A stretch of 39,587 bases of DNA from Corallococcus interemptor. GTDB taxonomy: Bacteria > Myxococcota > Myxococcia > Myxococcales > Myxococcaceae. Location: assembly GCF_003668875.1 (NCBI RefSeq), contig NZ_RAWM01000082.1:1-39587 (forward strand), given 5' to 3'. Positions 1 through 8,771 of this stretch are shown here, in pieces. How positions within the stretch are numbered: the first letter of the stretch is position 1; each line of letters begins with the position of its first letter. Position numbers and translations under genes: made by a program. The notes beneath the pieces were generated by a model. That model was not told the DNA's origin. It searched no databases and was given only the letters and a program-made list of their open reading frames with translations.

Positions 1-151
1 GACTGACAGGCCGTCACACCGGCCCCCGCCTGCTTTTGACAATTTGTCCCAGGCGCCTGCCCCCGCTGTCCCCCTGGCTGGGGCCCTGGCGTATTCCGAA
101 ATAATTTCAAGGACTTGGCCGTAGGTCCTGGGTTTGACGCCCGCCCAACGA

Positions 152-167
152 TGGCACCTGCCTTGCT
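152..167 (+). promoter_or_regulatory. Predicted sigma-54 (-24/-12) promoter of the T2SS operon
   Basis: The sequence TGGCAC-CTGCC-TTGCT fits the sigma-54 consensus TGGCACR-N4-TTGCW at all but one position. The invariant GG lies at 153-154 and the GC at 165-166, with the required 10-base spacing. A start about 12 bases past the GC would put transcription near 178, leaving a leader of about 29 bases before gspC. A sigma-54 activator gene lies at the far end of the same operon (15088). The motif match is seen directly; promoter activity is inferred. Confidence 0.7.
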
Positions 168-206
168 CAAGGTCCCAGCTGGGGCTGGCTTTCTCCCGGA
201 AGCGTG

Positions 207-1118
207 ATGGAACTCTTCTTTCGCAAGTACTTCTGGAGCGTGAACCTGTTGTTCATCCTGCTCGTCGCCCTCCTGGCGGCGCGCACGGTGAACCTGTTCG
301 TCGAATCCTCCATCTCCCCCGCGCCCGCGTCCGAGGCGCCCGCCCGCGTCGCGCAGCGCACCCACGCCGCGGACAGCGGCCTGGCCACCATCGACGCGGA
401 GCGCCTGTCGCGCCTCACCGGCGTGAAGCTGCCGGAGCCGGAGGTCGCGGTGAAGGAGCCCACGGCGCCGGAGTTCGACGCCAACGCCCCGCCGGCCAAG
501 AGCGGCCTGCGCGTGAAGCTGCTGGGCACGCTCGTCGCGGCCAACCCCGACTGGTCCTTCGCATCCGTCATGGACATGAACACCCAGCGGTCGCAGACGT
601 ACATGATCGGCAACGACCTGATGGGCGCCACCGTCATGGAGATCGAACGCGAGCGCGTCATCATCAACAACCACGGGCGCCGCGAGTTCATCGACGGGCA
701 GCCGGGTGACGGCGCCGTCGCCTACACCCCGCCCCCCACGGCCACGCCCGCCGCCACCCCGACCAACAGCCTGGGCAACGGCATCAAGTCCACGGGTGAG
801 AACGAGTACGAAGTCCCCAAGGCCGAGATCGACAAGACGTTGAGCAACCTCAACGACGTGGCCATGCAGGCGCGCATCGTGCCCGCCTTCAAGGACGGCC
901 AGGCGGTGGGCTTCAAGCTGTTCTCCATCCGCCCGGACAGCATCTATTCGAAGATCGGCGTCCAGAACGGTGACGTCATCCGCCGCATCAACGGCTTCGA
1001 CATGAACAGCCCCGAGAAGGCGCTGGAGATCTACTCGAAGCTGAAGGACTCCAGCCGCATCGAGATCGAGATCGAGCGCAACGGCGCGCCGATCCGCAAA
1101 TCCTACAACGTCCGTTAA
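207..1118 (+). CDS. gspC: Type II secretion system protein GspC
   Basis: This is the inner-membrane clamp that links the T2SS platform to the secretin periplasmic domains. The 303-residue product has a short cytoplasmic N-terminus and one membrane segment at about residues 11-30. A low-complexity linker follows, then a homology region at about 95-165 (VKLLGTLVAANPDWSFASV, then a QTYMIGNDLMGA stretch). A C-terminal PDZ-like domain covers about 205-300 (FKLFSIRPDSIYSKIGVQNG, then GDVIRRINGFDM). This order is the GspC order. GTG at 204 and ATG at 207 are adjacent possible starts; ATG 207 is preferred because GGA at 198-200 sits 6 bases upstream. It is the first gene after the predicted sigma-54 promoter and is followed by gspD after 28 bases. 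Confidence 0.93.
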   Translation: MELFFRKYFWSVNLLFILLVALLAARTVNLFVESSISPAPASEAPARVAQRTHAADSGLATIDAERLSRLTGVKLPEPEVAVKEPTAPEFDANAPPAKSGLRVKLLGTLVAANPDWSFASVMDMNTQRSQTYMIGNDLMGATVMEIERERVIINNHGRREFIDGQPGDGAVAYTPPPTATPAATPTNSLGNGIKSTGENEYEVPKAEIDKTLSNLNDVAMQARIVPAFKDGQAVGFKLFSIRPDSIYSKIGVQNGDVIRRINGFDMNSPEKALEIYSKLKDSSRIEIEIERNGAPIRKSYNVR

Positions 1119-1146
1119 ACACCCCCGTCAAAGCGCCCGCTCCTCC

Positions 1147-3756
1147 ATGAAGACGACGCTCCCGTCCTGGATGCTCTGCCTGTGCCTCGCGCTCTCCGTT
1201 CCCGCGTGGGCCCAGCGCCGTCCTACACAGCCCGCCAACCCGGCCCCCACTCGCGAGGCTTCGGGTGAACGTGACCGGACCATCACCCCGCAGAGCGCCA
1301 GCCCCGCGCCCGCCGAAAACCAGGGCCCGCGCCAGACGCCCACGTGCGAGCAGGCCCGGCGCAACGCGCGCTACGGCATCTACTTCGACAAGGTGGACAT
1401 CGAGAAGCTCGTCCAGACCGTGTCGGACGCCACCTGCCGCACGTTCATCCTCCCGGAGAACGTGCGCGGGAAGATCTCCATCATCGGCCCGGAGAACGGC
1501 CGCGTGGAGGTGGACTCGGACTCGTTCTACTCCGCGTTCCTCGCCGCGCTCGACGCGAACGGCCTGGCCGTCTACCCGTACGGCCGGTTCCTGAAGATCG
1601 TCGACAAGCGCTCGGCGAAGCAGAACCCCATCCCGACCATCGTGGACGACACCACCCCGTACACGACGAACGAGCAGATGGTCACCAAGCTGTTCAAGAT
1701 CAAGTACGTGGAGGTGGAGCCGCTGCGCGGCGTGCTCCAGCAGCTGGTCTCCAAGGACGGCGACACCATCCCGTACCCGCCGGACACCATCATCGTCAAC
1801 GACGTGGGCTCCAACATCCACCGCCTGGAGCGCCTGATCAACCAGCTGGACAGCCGCTCCTCCAGCGACGAGATGCGCATCATCCAGGTGCAGTACGCCA
1901 CCGCGCAGGACGTGGCCAACACCATCCAGAAGCTCTTCGAGGCCAAGGCCGGCGCGGGCGGCCGCGCGGGCCAGCGCCCCGGCAACTTCACGCAGGGCCA
2001 GCCGGGCCAGCCTCCTCCGGGCGCGGAGGGCGTCTCCGGCACCGAGTCGGGCGGCGCCGTCACGCTGTCGCAGATCATCCCGGACGAGCGCACCAACAAG
2101 CTCATCGTCGTGGCCAGCCCCGCCGCCTTCGGCCGCATCCAGGACCTGGTGCGGGAGATCGACATCCCGTCCGGCAGCGGCAACAAGATCAACGTCTACC
2201 CGCTGGAGAACGCCAACTCGGAAGAGCTGGCCAGCACGCTCCAGTCGCTCGCGCAGGGCACCGCCAACCGCCCCCAGCGTGGCCCCATCCCGGCGCAGCC
2301 GCAGGGCCTGCCGCGCGCGCCCGCCCAGGCCGCGGAGCTGTTCAGCGGCGAGGTGAAGATCTCCGCGGACAAGGGCACCAACTCGCTGGTCATCGTCGCC
2401 AGCCAGGCGGACTACAAGAACATCGTCCAGATCATCCAGCAGCTGGATCAGCCGCGCCGCCAGGTGTTCGTGGAGGCGGTCATCATGGAAGTGAACCTGG
2501 ACCGCAACAGCGAGTTCGGCATCAACTTCCACCAGGGCTTCAGCCTCAAGACGGATGACGGCGCCATCCCCGGCATCCTCGGCACCAACTACTCCGGCGG
2601 CGGCGTGCCCCCGTCCTTCTCGCTGGCGAACCTGGCCAGCATGGGCGGCTTCCTCGCGGGCATCCAGGGCCCGGTGCTCCCGGAGCTCAAGGCGCTGGGC
2701 ATCGACATCCCGGCCTTCGGCGTGGTGCTCAACGCCATGCAGCAGTCCTCCGACGTGAACGTGCTGTCCACGCCGCACCTGCTCACCAGCGACAACGAGG
2801 AGGCTGAAATCACGGTGGGCCAGAACGTGCCCTTCCAGTCCGGCTTCACCCCGTCCGCGCTGGGCAGCTCCGTCACCGGTGGCGTCCCCGGCGCCGGCGG
2901 CGTGCAGGCCTCGCTCTTGGGCTCGCTGGGCGGCCTGGGTTCGCTGTACGCGCCCATCACCCGCCAGAACGTGGAGCTCAAGCTCACCGTCAAGCCGCAG
3001 ATCAACGAGAGCGACTACATCCGCCTGGTCATCACCGAGCAGACGGAAGAAATCGCCTCCACGGACCCCGTCCTGGGCCCCACGACGTCCAAGCGCAGCG
3101 CGAAGACGACGGTCATCGCCAAGGACATGGAGACGGTGGTGATTGGCGGCATCATGCAGGACCGCACGCTGGAGTCCGTCTCCAAGGTGCCGGTGCTGGG
3201 TGACATCCCGCTGCTCGGCCACCTGTTCCGCGACACCACGCGCCGCAAGACGAAGACGAACCTGCTGCTCTTCCTGACGCCCTACATCATCCGGGGCCAG
3301 GAGGACTTCCGCCGCATCTTCGAGCGCAAGATGAAGGAGCGGCAGCAGTTCGTGGAGCAGTTCTACGGCCAGGTCCCCGGCTACGACGTCGCGGTGGACT
3401 TCAGCCGCAAGCCCGGCCCCCTGTCGCGCATGAACCAGTCCGTCATCAAGGAAGAGCAGCGGGTGGAGAACGGCGGAAGCGGCACGCCCAACGAGCGCGT
3501 CATCCGCCCCAACGGCGCCCAGGGCAACGGCACCCAGCCGGCCCCCTCCCCGTCCCCCGCGCGGCCGGGCGGGGGAGCGCCGCCCGCGCAGGAAGGTGCC
3601 GCGCCCGCCCCCGAGGGCGAGCAGGCACCACGAAATTTCGAGGCGCCTCCGGAGGGTTCGGAGAGATCAGTCCCCGCGCCACAGCCCGAGGTCGTCGCGC
3701 CCAGCCCGGACGCGGACGCCGAGCGGCTGCGCATCCAGCCGGGCGACGGAGAGTAA
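1147..3756 (+). CDS. gspD: Type II secretion system secretin GspD
   Basis: This is the outer-membrane secretin, the multimeric channel through which folded exoproteins leave the periplasm. The 869-residue precursor has a Sec signal peptide (about 1-22, cut after AWA). Periplasmic N0 to N3 domains run from about residue 70 to 440, with a Gly/Pro/Gln-rich insertion near 270-300. The conserved secretin core spans about 440-720 and contains VFVEAVIMEVNLDRNSEFG and the signature VPVLGDIPLLGHLFR followed by LLLFLTPYIIR. An unusual Pro/Gly/Glu-rich tail of about 110 residues follows. Length is above the roughly 650-700 residues usual for GspD, because of the tail and the linker. No clear ribosome-binding site precedes ATG 1147. 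The gene ends 7 bases before gspE. Confidence 0.96.
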   Translation: MKTTLPSWMLCLCLALSVPAWAQRRPTQPANPAPTREASGERDRTITPQSASPAPAENQGPRQTPTCEQARRNARYGIYFDKVDIEKLVQTVSDATCRTFILPENVRGKISIIGPENGRVEVDSDSFYSAFLAALDANGLAVYPYGRFLKIVDKRSAKQNPIPTIVDDTTPYTTNEQMVTKLFKIKYVEVEPLRGVLQQLVSKDGDTIPYPPDTIIVNDVGSNIHRLERLINQLDSRSSSDEMRIIQVQYATAQDVANTIQKLFEAKAGAGGRAGQRPGNFTQGQPGQPPPGAEGVSGTESGGAVTLSQIIPDERTNKLIVVASPAAFGRIQDLVREIDIPSGSGNKINVYPLENANSEELASTLQSLAQGTANRPQRGPIPAQPQGLPRAPAQAAELFSGEVKISADKGTNSLVIVASQADYKNIVQIIQQLDQPRRQVFVEAVIMEVNLDRNSEFGINFHQGFSLKTDDGAIPGILGTNYSGGGVPPSFSLANLASMGGFLAGIQGPVLPELKALGIDIPAFGVVLNAMQQSSDVNVLSTPHLLTSDNEEAEITVGQNVPFQSGFTPSALGSSVTGGVPGAGGVQASLLGSLGGLGSLYAPITRQNVELKLTVKPQINESDYIRLVITEQTEEIASTDPVLGPTTSKRSAKTTVIAKDMETVVIGGIMQDRTLESVSKVPVLGDIPLLGHLFRDTTRRKTKTNLLLFLTPYIIRGQEDFRRIFERKMKERQQFVEQFYGQVPGYDVAVDFSRKPGPLSRMNQSVIKEEQRVENGGSGTPNERVIRPNGAQGNGTQPAPSPSPARPGGGAPPAQEGAAPAPEGEQAPRNFEAPPEGSERSVPAPQPEVVAPSPDADAERLRIQPGDGE

Positions 3757-3763
3757 GAGACCC

Positions 3764-5590
3764 ATGGACCTGACCGCCGACACCCCCACTTCTCAAGGCT
3801 CCACCGCGACGCCCGACGTGTCCGGCGGCCGCAACGACGCCACCCAGGTCGTCGGCCACGGGCTGGCGTACCTGTGCGGCCGGCCAATGGGCGAAATCCT
3901 CCGCGCGCTCGTCCCCAGCCTCACCCCGGAGAAGATCCAGGAGGCGCTCGCCGCCCAGCAGGAGAAGGGCGGCCGCCTGGGTGAAATCCTGGTGGGCATG
4001 AAGGCCGTCAGCGAGGAGGACGTGTCCCGCGCGCTCGGCCACCAGCTGGACCTGCCCTACCTCCAGCGCATCTTCGTGGAGGAGGTGGACGCGGAGCTGG
4101 TCAAGCGCATCCCCATCAACTTCGCCCGCCAGACTCAGCTCTTGCCGCTCTCCCTGGAGGGCGACGAGGTGGTGCTCGCGGTGGCGGATCCGCTGGACAC
4201 CACCGCCCTGGACCACGCGCGCCTCTTGCTGGGGCAGGCCATCCAGCCGCGCATCGCGCTGGCCTCCACCATCGTGGACGCCATCAACAGCGTGTACGAC
4301 CGCTCCGTCAACGAGGCCGAAGCGCTCGTGGACGAGATGGAGACGACGGAGGACCTGGACTCGCTGGCCCATGAGCTGGAGGAGCCCAAGGACCTGCTGG
4401 ACGCGGACGACGAAGCGCCCGTCATCCGGCTGGTGAACTCCGTGCTCTTCCGCGCCGCCAAGGAGCGCGCGAGCGACATCCACATCGAGCCCATGGAGCG
4501 CGAGCTCCTGGTGCGCTTCCGCATCGACGGCGTGCTCCAGGAGGTCATCAAGCCGCCCAAGCGCTACCAGAACTCCATCATCGCGCGCGTGAAGGTGATG
4601 GGGCAGCTCAACATCGCGGAGAAGCGCCTGCCGCAGGACGGCCGCATCCGCATCAAGCTGGCCGGCCGAGACATCGACATCCGTCTGTCCACCACGCCCA
4701 CGTCCTTCGGCGAGCGCATCGTCATGCGTCTGTTGGACAAGACGGCGACGCTGCTGGACCTGGCGGAGATCGGCATGAGCCCGCAGGTGCTGGCCAACAT
4801 GGAGTCGGTCATCAAGCGCTCGCACGGCATCGTGCTGGTGACGGGCCCCACGGGCTCCGGCAAGACGACCACGCTCTACGGCGCGCTCTCCAAGATCAAC
4901 ACCTCGGACCTCAACATCCTCACCGTCGAGGACCCGGTCGAGTACCAGCTCAAGGGCATTGGCCAGATGGCCATCGCTCCGAAGATTGGCCTGACGTTCG
5001 CGCAGGGCCTGCGCTCCTTCCTCCGCCAGGACCCCGACGTCATCATGGTCGGCGAAATCCGCGACAAGGAGACGGCGGAGATCGCCATCCAGGCGTCCCT
5101 CACGGGCCACCTGGTGCTCTCCACGGTGCACACCAACGACGCCGCGGGCGCCGTGACGCGACTCGTGGACATGGGCGTGCAGCCCTTCCTCGTGGCGTCG
5201 TCGCTCACCGGCATCCTCGCCCAGCGCCTCGTGCGCCGGGTGTGCCCGGACTGCCGGCAGCAGTACACGCCCACGGACGCGGAGCTGAAGGAGCTGGGCT
5301 TCACGCTCGCCAGCTTCAAGGCGAAGTTCAACACGGACCGCATCTACCGCGCGGTGGGCTGCCCGTCCTGCAACCGCAACGGCTACCGCGGCCGCTCCGG
5401 CATCTACGAGTTCCTCTTCGTGGACGACGACGTGCGCCAGCTGGTGCTCAAGAACGTGGACGCGTCCACCATCAAGAAGTCCGCCCTGGCCAAGGGCATG
5501 ACGACGCTGCTGGATGACGGCGTGCGGAAGATCGCCCTGGGCGAGACGACCATCGCCGAAGTCCTGAGCATCACGCAGGAGGACATCTAG
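3764..5590 (+). CDS. gspE: Type II secretion system ATPase GspE
   Basis: This is the cytoplasmic hexameric ATPase that powers pseudopilus assembly. The 608-residue protein has an N-terminal GspE/MshE-type domain (about 40-200) and a C-terminal secretion-ATPase domain. The Walker A motif GPTGSGKT is at 361-368. An Asp box/Walker B region (DPDVIMVGEIRD) starts near 423, and a His box (LSTVHTNDA) follows. The zinc-binding tetracysteine element (CPDC, then GCPSCNRNGYRGRSG) is at about 493-545. ATG 3764 is chosen because it sits 7 bases after the gspD stop with GAGTAAGAGA upstream; the reading frame is open further upstream only as an overlap with gspD. gspF begins 7 bases after its stop. Confidence 0.96.
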   Translation: MDLTADTPTSQGSTATPDVSGGRNDATQVVGHGLAYLCGRPMGEILRALVPSLTPEKIQEALAAQQEKGGRLGEILVGMKAVSEEDVSRALGHQLDLPYLQRIFVEEVDAELVKRIPINFARQTQLLPLSLEGDEVVLAVADPLDTTALDHARLLLGQAIQPRIALASTIVDAINSVYDRSVNEAEALVDEMETTEDLDSLAHELEEPKDLLDADDEAPVIRLVNSVLFRAAKERASDIHIEPMERELLVRFRIDGVLQEVIKPPKRYQNSIIARVKVMGQLNIAEKRLPQDGRIRIKLAGRDIDIRLSTTPTSFGERIVMRLLDKTATLLDLAEIGMSPQVLANMESVIKRSHGIVLVTGPTGSGKTTTLYGALSKINTSDLNILTVEDPVEYQLKGIGQMAIAPKIGLTFAQGLRSFLRQDPDVIMVGEIRDKETAEIAIQASLTGHLVLSTVHTNDAAGAVTRLVDMGVQPFLVASSLTGILAQRLVRRVCPDCRQQYTPTDAELKELGFTLASFKAKFNTDRIYRAVGCPSCNRNGYRGRSGIYEFLFVDDDVRQLVLKNVDASTIKKSALAKGMTTLLDDGVRKIALGETTIAEVLSITQEDI

Positions 5591-5597
5591 GTCCGCC

Positions 5598-6854
5598 ATG
5601 CCCGTCTTCGAATACAGAGGCCTTGATTCCCAGGGCAGGCAGAAGAAGGGCCTGCTGGAGGCGGACTCGCCCAAGACGCTGCGCTCCAAGCTGCGCGCGG
5701 ACGGCATCTTCCTCACGGACGTGCTGGGTCAGGCGGAAGGCAGCCGCGCGGGCGTCTCCAAGGGCGCCAACGCGAACCTGCTCGCGCGCGACGTGGACCT
5801 GCGCAAGCTGGGCCGCGGCCGCGTGTCCACGGAGGACGTCGCCATCCTCACCCGGCAGCTGGCCACGCTGCTGGGCGCGGGCGTCACCATCGTGGATTCG
5901 CTCAACGCGCTGGTGGACCAGGCGGAGAAGGAGCGCCTCAAGCGCGCCCTCTCCGACATCAAGCAGCGCGTGAACGAGGGCTCGTCCCTGGCGGACGCGT
6001 TCAGCCAGCACCCGAAGATCTTCCCCAGCATCTACATCAACATGGTGCGCGCGGGTGAGGCCTCCGGCGCGCTGGACCAGGTCCTCCTGCGTCTGGCGGA
6101 CTTCACGGAGAACCAGGCCAAGCTGCAGCAGAAGATCATCGGCACGATGATCTACCCCATCATCATGCTGGCGGTGGGCGGCGGCATCCTGGTGCTCCTG
6201 ATGGTCTTCGTCGTCCCGAAGGTCACCAAGATCTTCGAGACCATGAAGGCCACCCTGCCCCTCAACACGCGCATCCTCATCGCCGCGTCCAACCTCATGC
6301 AGGCGTGGTGGTTCATCATCATTCCGGCCTTCATCGCCGGCGTGGTGATGTTCATGCGCTGGACCCGGAGCCCCAAGGGCAAGCCCAAGTGGGACCGCTT
6401 CACGCTCAAGGCCCCCATCTTCGGCAGCCTGGTGCGCCTGCTGGCCATCTCCCGCTTCGCGCGCACGCTGGCCACGCTGCTCAAGAGCGGCGTGCCCATG
6501 CTGGCCGCGCTGGACATCGTCAAGGCGGTGATGACGAACTCGGTGCTGGCGGACGCGGTGGAGAACGCCCGCGAATCCATCCGCGAGGGCGAAAGCATCG
6601 CCAACCCGCTCAAGCGCTCCGGCCAGTTCCCGCCGCTCGTGTACCACATGGTCGCCATCGGTGAGAAATCAGGGCAGCTGGAGGACATGCTCCTGTCGGT
6701 GGCGGACTCCTATGAGACGCAGGTGAACGTGCGCATCGGCGCGCTCACCAGCCTCCTGGAGCCCATGCTCATCGTGGTGATGGGCGTGATGATTGCATTC
6801 GTCGCGCTCTCCATCCTGATGCCGATTCTGCAGGTGAACACGGCCATCCATTAG
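5598..6854 (+). CDS. gspF: Type II secretion system inner-membrane platform protein GspF
   Basis: This polytopic inner-membrane platform protein couples the GspE ATPase to pseudopilin assembly. The 418-residue protein starts with the typical MPVFEYRGLDSQGRQKKG. It carries two tandem T2SS-F domains (about 85-205 and 290-410), each with a repeat of the form FARTLATLLKSGVPM or LTRQLATLLGAGVTI. Hydrophobic segments lie at about 180-205, 230-255 and 385-410, matching the three membrane helices of the family. Length is normal. It starts 7 bases after gspE, and the small membrane ORF follows after 18 bases. Confidence 0.96.
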   Translation: MPVFEYRGLDSQGRQKKGLLEADSPKTLRSKLRADGIFLTDVLGQAEGSRAGVSKGANANLLARDVDLRKLGRGRVSTEDVAILTRQLATLLGAGVTIVDSLNALVDQAEKERLKRALSDIKQRVNEGSSLADAFSQHPKIFPSIYINMVRAGEASGALDQVLLRLADFTENQAKLQQKIIGTMIYPIIMLAVGGGILVLLMVFVVPKVTKIFETMKATLPLNTRILIAASNLMQAWWFIIIPAFIAGVVMFMRWTRSPKGKPKWDRFTLKAPIFGSLVRLLAISRFARTLATLLKSGVPMLAALDIVKAVMTNSVLADAVENARESIREGESIANPLKRSGQFPPLVYHMVAIGEKSGQLEDMLLSVADSYETQVNVRIGALTSLLEPMLIVVMGVMIAFVALSILMPILQVNTAIH

Positions 6855-6872
6855 GTGGAGGGAGCTTCCGCG

Positions 6873-7016
6873 ATGAACGACACGCTCGACCGGTGGATCC
6901 AGCGCGCCACGCTGATGGGCCTGCTGGCCCTGGCCGCCACGCTGGCGACGGTGGGGGCCACCCTCTACGCCCACCGTGACCCGCCCGCCGCCTCCAGCGC
7001 GGGCACGGCGCCCTGA
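6873..7016 (+). CDS. 47-residue single-span membrane protein between gspF and gspG
   Basis: This small ORF encodes 47 residues beginning MNDTLDRWIQRATLMGLLAL. It has one hydrophobic segment (about 13-33), then a short Arg/Pro/Ala/Ser-rich tail. A good ribosome-binding site (GTGGAGGGAG at 6855-6864) lies about 8 bases before ATG 6873. It lies on the operon strand in an otherwise empty 238-base gap between gspF and gspG, so it is probably translated. No family is recognised. It could be an accessory of the T2SS platform or a chance ORF with a Shine-Dalgarno sequence. Confidence 0.6.
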   Translation: MNDTLDRWIQRATLMGLLALAATLATVGATLYAHRDPPAASSAGTAP

Positions 7017-7092
7017 AGCAGCCTCCCCTGACATCCCGACACACCCATGGCGCGGTGGCTTGCCAGAAAGTCACCCGAAGGTGAGTGAAGAC

Positions 7093-7512
7093 ATGCACAC
7101 GACGAACGCGAAGAAGCAGCAGCGCCGCAAGAACCGCGGCATGACCCTCATCGAGATCATGGTGGTCATCACCATCCTCGGGCTCATCGCGGCGGCGGTG
7201 GGCGTGGCCGTCATCCCGAAGCTGGAAGAGGCCAAGCAGGACACCGCGAAGCTGGACATCCGCAACATCCAGAGCGCGATGAAGCTCTACTACACGAAGA
7301 AGGGCTCCTACCCGGACACCGCCACGGGCCTCAAGGCGCTGGTGGACACCAACAACCTGGAGCGCATGCCCATGGACCCCTGGGGCCGTGAGTACGTGTA
7401 CATGAACGAGGGCGGCAAGCCGGTCATCACCAGCTACGGCGCCGACGGCAACCCGGGCGGCGAGGGCTCCGACGCCGACATCTCCTCCAAGGACCAGAAC
7501 GCCCGTCAGTAA
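7093..7512 (+). CDS. gspG: Major pseudopilin GspG
   Basis: This is the major subunit of the T2SS pseudopilus. The 139-residue product has a basic leader ending RRKNRG, then the prepilin-peptidase site G|MTLIEIMVVITIL with Glu at mature position 5 and a long hydrophobic helix. The C-terminal GspG calcium-loop region is visible as MDPWGREYVY, then SYGADGNPGGEGSDADI. ATG 7093 is preferred; AAGGTG at 7078-7083 is its likely ribosome-binding site. GTG 7081 is a possible alternative adding four residues. Length is normal for the family. The dedicated prepilin peptidase is not in this window. Confidence 0.95.
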   Translation: MHTTNAKKQQRRKNRGMTLIEIMVVITILGLIAAAVGVAVIPKLEEAKQDTAKLDIRNIQSAMKLYYTKKGSYPDTATGLKALVDTNNLERMPMDPWGREYVYMNEGGKPVITSYGADGNPGGEGSDADISSKDQNARQ

Positions 7513-7569
7513 CGGCGTTTTCCTGAAGCAAAGCCGCGCCTCCCGCGTGTTGTCGTAGGAATGCCCGTG

Positions 7570-8037
7570 ATGACCCCCGAGCACACTTCCTCACCGACGT
7601 CCGCGCGCGAGGCGCGCGCCGTTTCCACCGAGCAGGCCCGCGCCCGCTCCTCCCGCCTGGGGCGCCTGCTCTTGCTGGGCGTCTTCGTGGGCGCCACGCT
7701 GCTCGCGTTCGCGCTGGTGTGGGCCACCGAGGACAACACCCTCACGCCCACGCAGCGCCAGGCGCGCGAGCAGATCCGCCGCCTGGAGGGGCTCTTCAAG
7801 GCCCACCACCGGCTGATGGGGTTCTTCCCCTCGCAGGAGCAGGGCTTCACGCCGCTCATCGACTCCAAGGTGATTGACGGCACGCCCCTGGACCCGTGGG
7901 GCCACCCATACATCTACCGAATGGAGGGCAAGACGGGCGCCGTGCTGTCGCTCGGCTCCGACGGCAAGCCCGGCGGCACGGGCGAGGCCGCGGACCTGTT
8001 CTCGGGCGGCATCGTGGCACAGGAGGTGCAGCCTTGA
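7570..8037 (+). CDS. GspG-domain membrane protein lacking a prepilin cleavage site
   Basis: The C-terminal half copies the GspG calcium-loop region: TPLDPWGHPYIYRMEG, then LGSDGKPGGTGEAADLFSGG. The N-terminus, however, has no G|FTLIE-type site. It has a cytoplasmic Ser/Ala/Arg-rich stretch, then an ordinary hydrophobic span (about residues 35-53, LLLLGVFVGATLLAFALVW) ending in WATED. This predicts a permanently membrane-anchored protein with a pseudopilin-like periplasmic domain. ATG 7570 is preferred over ATG 7561 because AGGA at 7557-7560 is 9 bases upstream of it. It lies between gspG and gspH, and its stop overlaps the TTG start proposed for gspH. Role unknown; perhaps a scaffold or assembly factor for the pseudopilus. 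Confidence 0.8.
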   Translation: MTPEHTSSPTSAREARAVSTEQARARSSRLGRLLLLGVFVGATLLAFALVWATEDNTLTPTQRQAREQIRRLEGLFKAHHRLMGFFPSQEQGFTPLIDSKVIDGTPLDPWGHPYIYRMEGKTGAVLSLGSDGKPGGTGEAADLFSGGIVAQEVQP

Positions 8038-8771
8038 AGCGGGCCATGTCCTCCCCTCTTCCCGCCCGCCGCCGCCGTGCCCCGCGCGGCCTGACGCTGA
8101 TTGAGATCTCCATCGCGCTGGCCATCGCGGCGGTGATGTTCGCCGCGGTGACCATTGGCATTGGCGCCATCACCGGCGCGAAGGCCAAGGGCAGCGCCAC
8201 GGAGCTCGCGGGCGTCATCCGCTCGCTCTACGACTCGGCGGCGCTCAGCGGCAAGACGTGCCGGCTGGTGTTTGAAATCCCGGACCCGAAGCGTGAAGAG
8301 GCCACGCGCTACCACGCGGAATGCGCGGCCGGCGGCGTCACCACCTCGCGAGACCGGGACGCGGCGCTGCGCGACGAGTCGCGCGACCGCGAGCGCCGCG
8401 CGCGCGACGGCAACAACGGCGGAGACTCGCGCAAGAACTACACGCGCTCGGAGGGCTCGCAGCCGTCCGCGCAGGAGCTGATGGACGAGGAGAAGAACCG
8501 CATCGAGGCCCAGTCCACCTTCTCCGCGTACACCGCGGAGGAGATCTCGCCCAAGTCGCTTCCGGCGGGCGTGGCGGTGTCGGTGTGGACGCGGCAGCAG
8601 CGCGAGCCGGTGGAGAGCGGCGTGGCCTATCTCTACTTCTTCCCGCAGGGCTACACGGAGAAGGCCATGGTCTTCCTGCGCCAGGGTGACAACGCCTGGA
8701 CGCTGGACGTGTCACCCCTGACGGGCAAGGTGTTCATCGCACCCGAGGCCCTGGAGGTGCCCCGCTCATGA
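8034..8771 (+). CDS. gspH: Minor pseudopilin GspH
   Basis: This minor pseudopilin of the T2SS tip complex has a basic leader ending RRRRAPRG, then G|LTLIEISIALAIAAVMF with Glu at mature position 5. At 245 residues it is longer than most GspH proteins. The extra length is a highly charged Arg/Asp/Glu/Asn-rich insertion at about 100-160 (containing RDESRDRERRARDGNNGGDS). TTG 8034 is proposed as the start because AGGAGGTG at 8021-8028 is ideally spaced (5 bases) and it overlaps the preceding stop; ATG 8046 is the alternative. The GspH assignment rests on position plus the pilin signature; sequence similarity to GspH proper is weak. Confidence 0.85.
   Translation: MKRAMSSPLPARRRRAPRGLTLIEISIALAIAAVMFAAVTIGIGAITGAKAKGSATELAGVIRSLYDSAALSGKTCRLVFEIPDPKREEATRYHAECAAGGVTTSRDRDAALRDESRDRERRARDGNNGGDSRKNYTRSEGSQPSAQELMDEEKNRIEAQSTFSAYTAEEISPKSLPAGVAVSVWTRQQREPVESGVAYLYFFPQGYTEKAMVFLRQGDNAWTLDVSPLTGKVFIAPEALEVPRS

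Noticed and set aside
36-41. TTGACA resembling a sigma-70 -35 box
   Set aside because: No -10-like hexamer lies 16-18 bases downstream, and the sigma-54 element at 152-167 explains the promoter better.
988-3222. Long open frame on the minus strand opposite gspD (744 residues)
   Set aside because: High-GC genes leave long open frames on the other strand. The translation is Arg/His/Val/Leu-rich low complexity, while the plus strand encodes a clear secretin.
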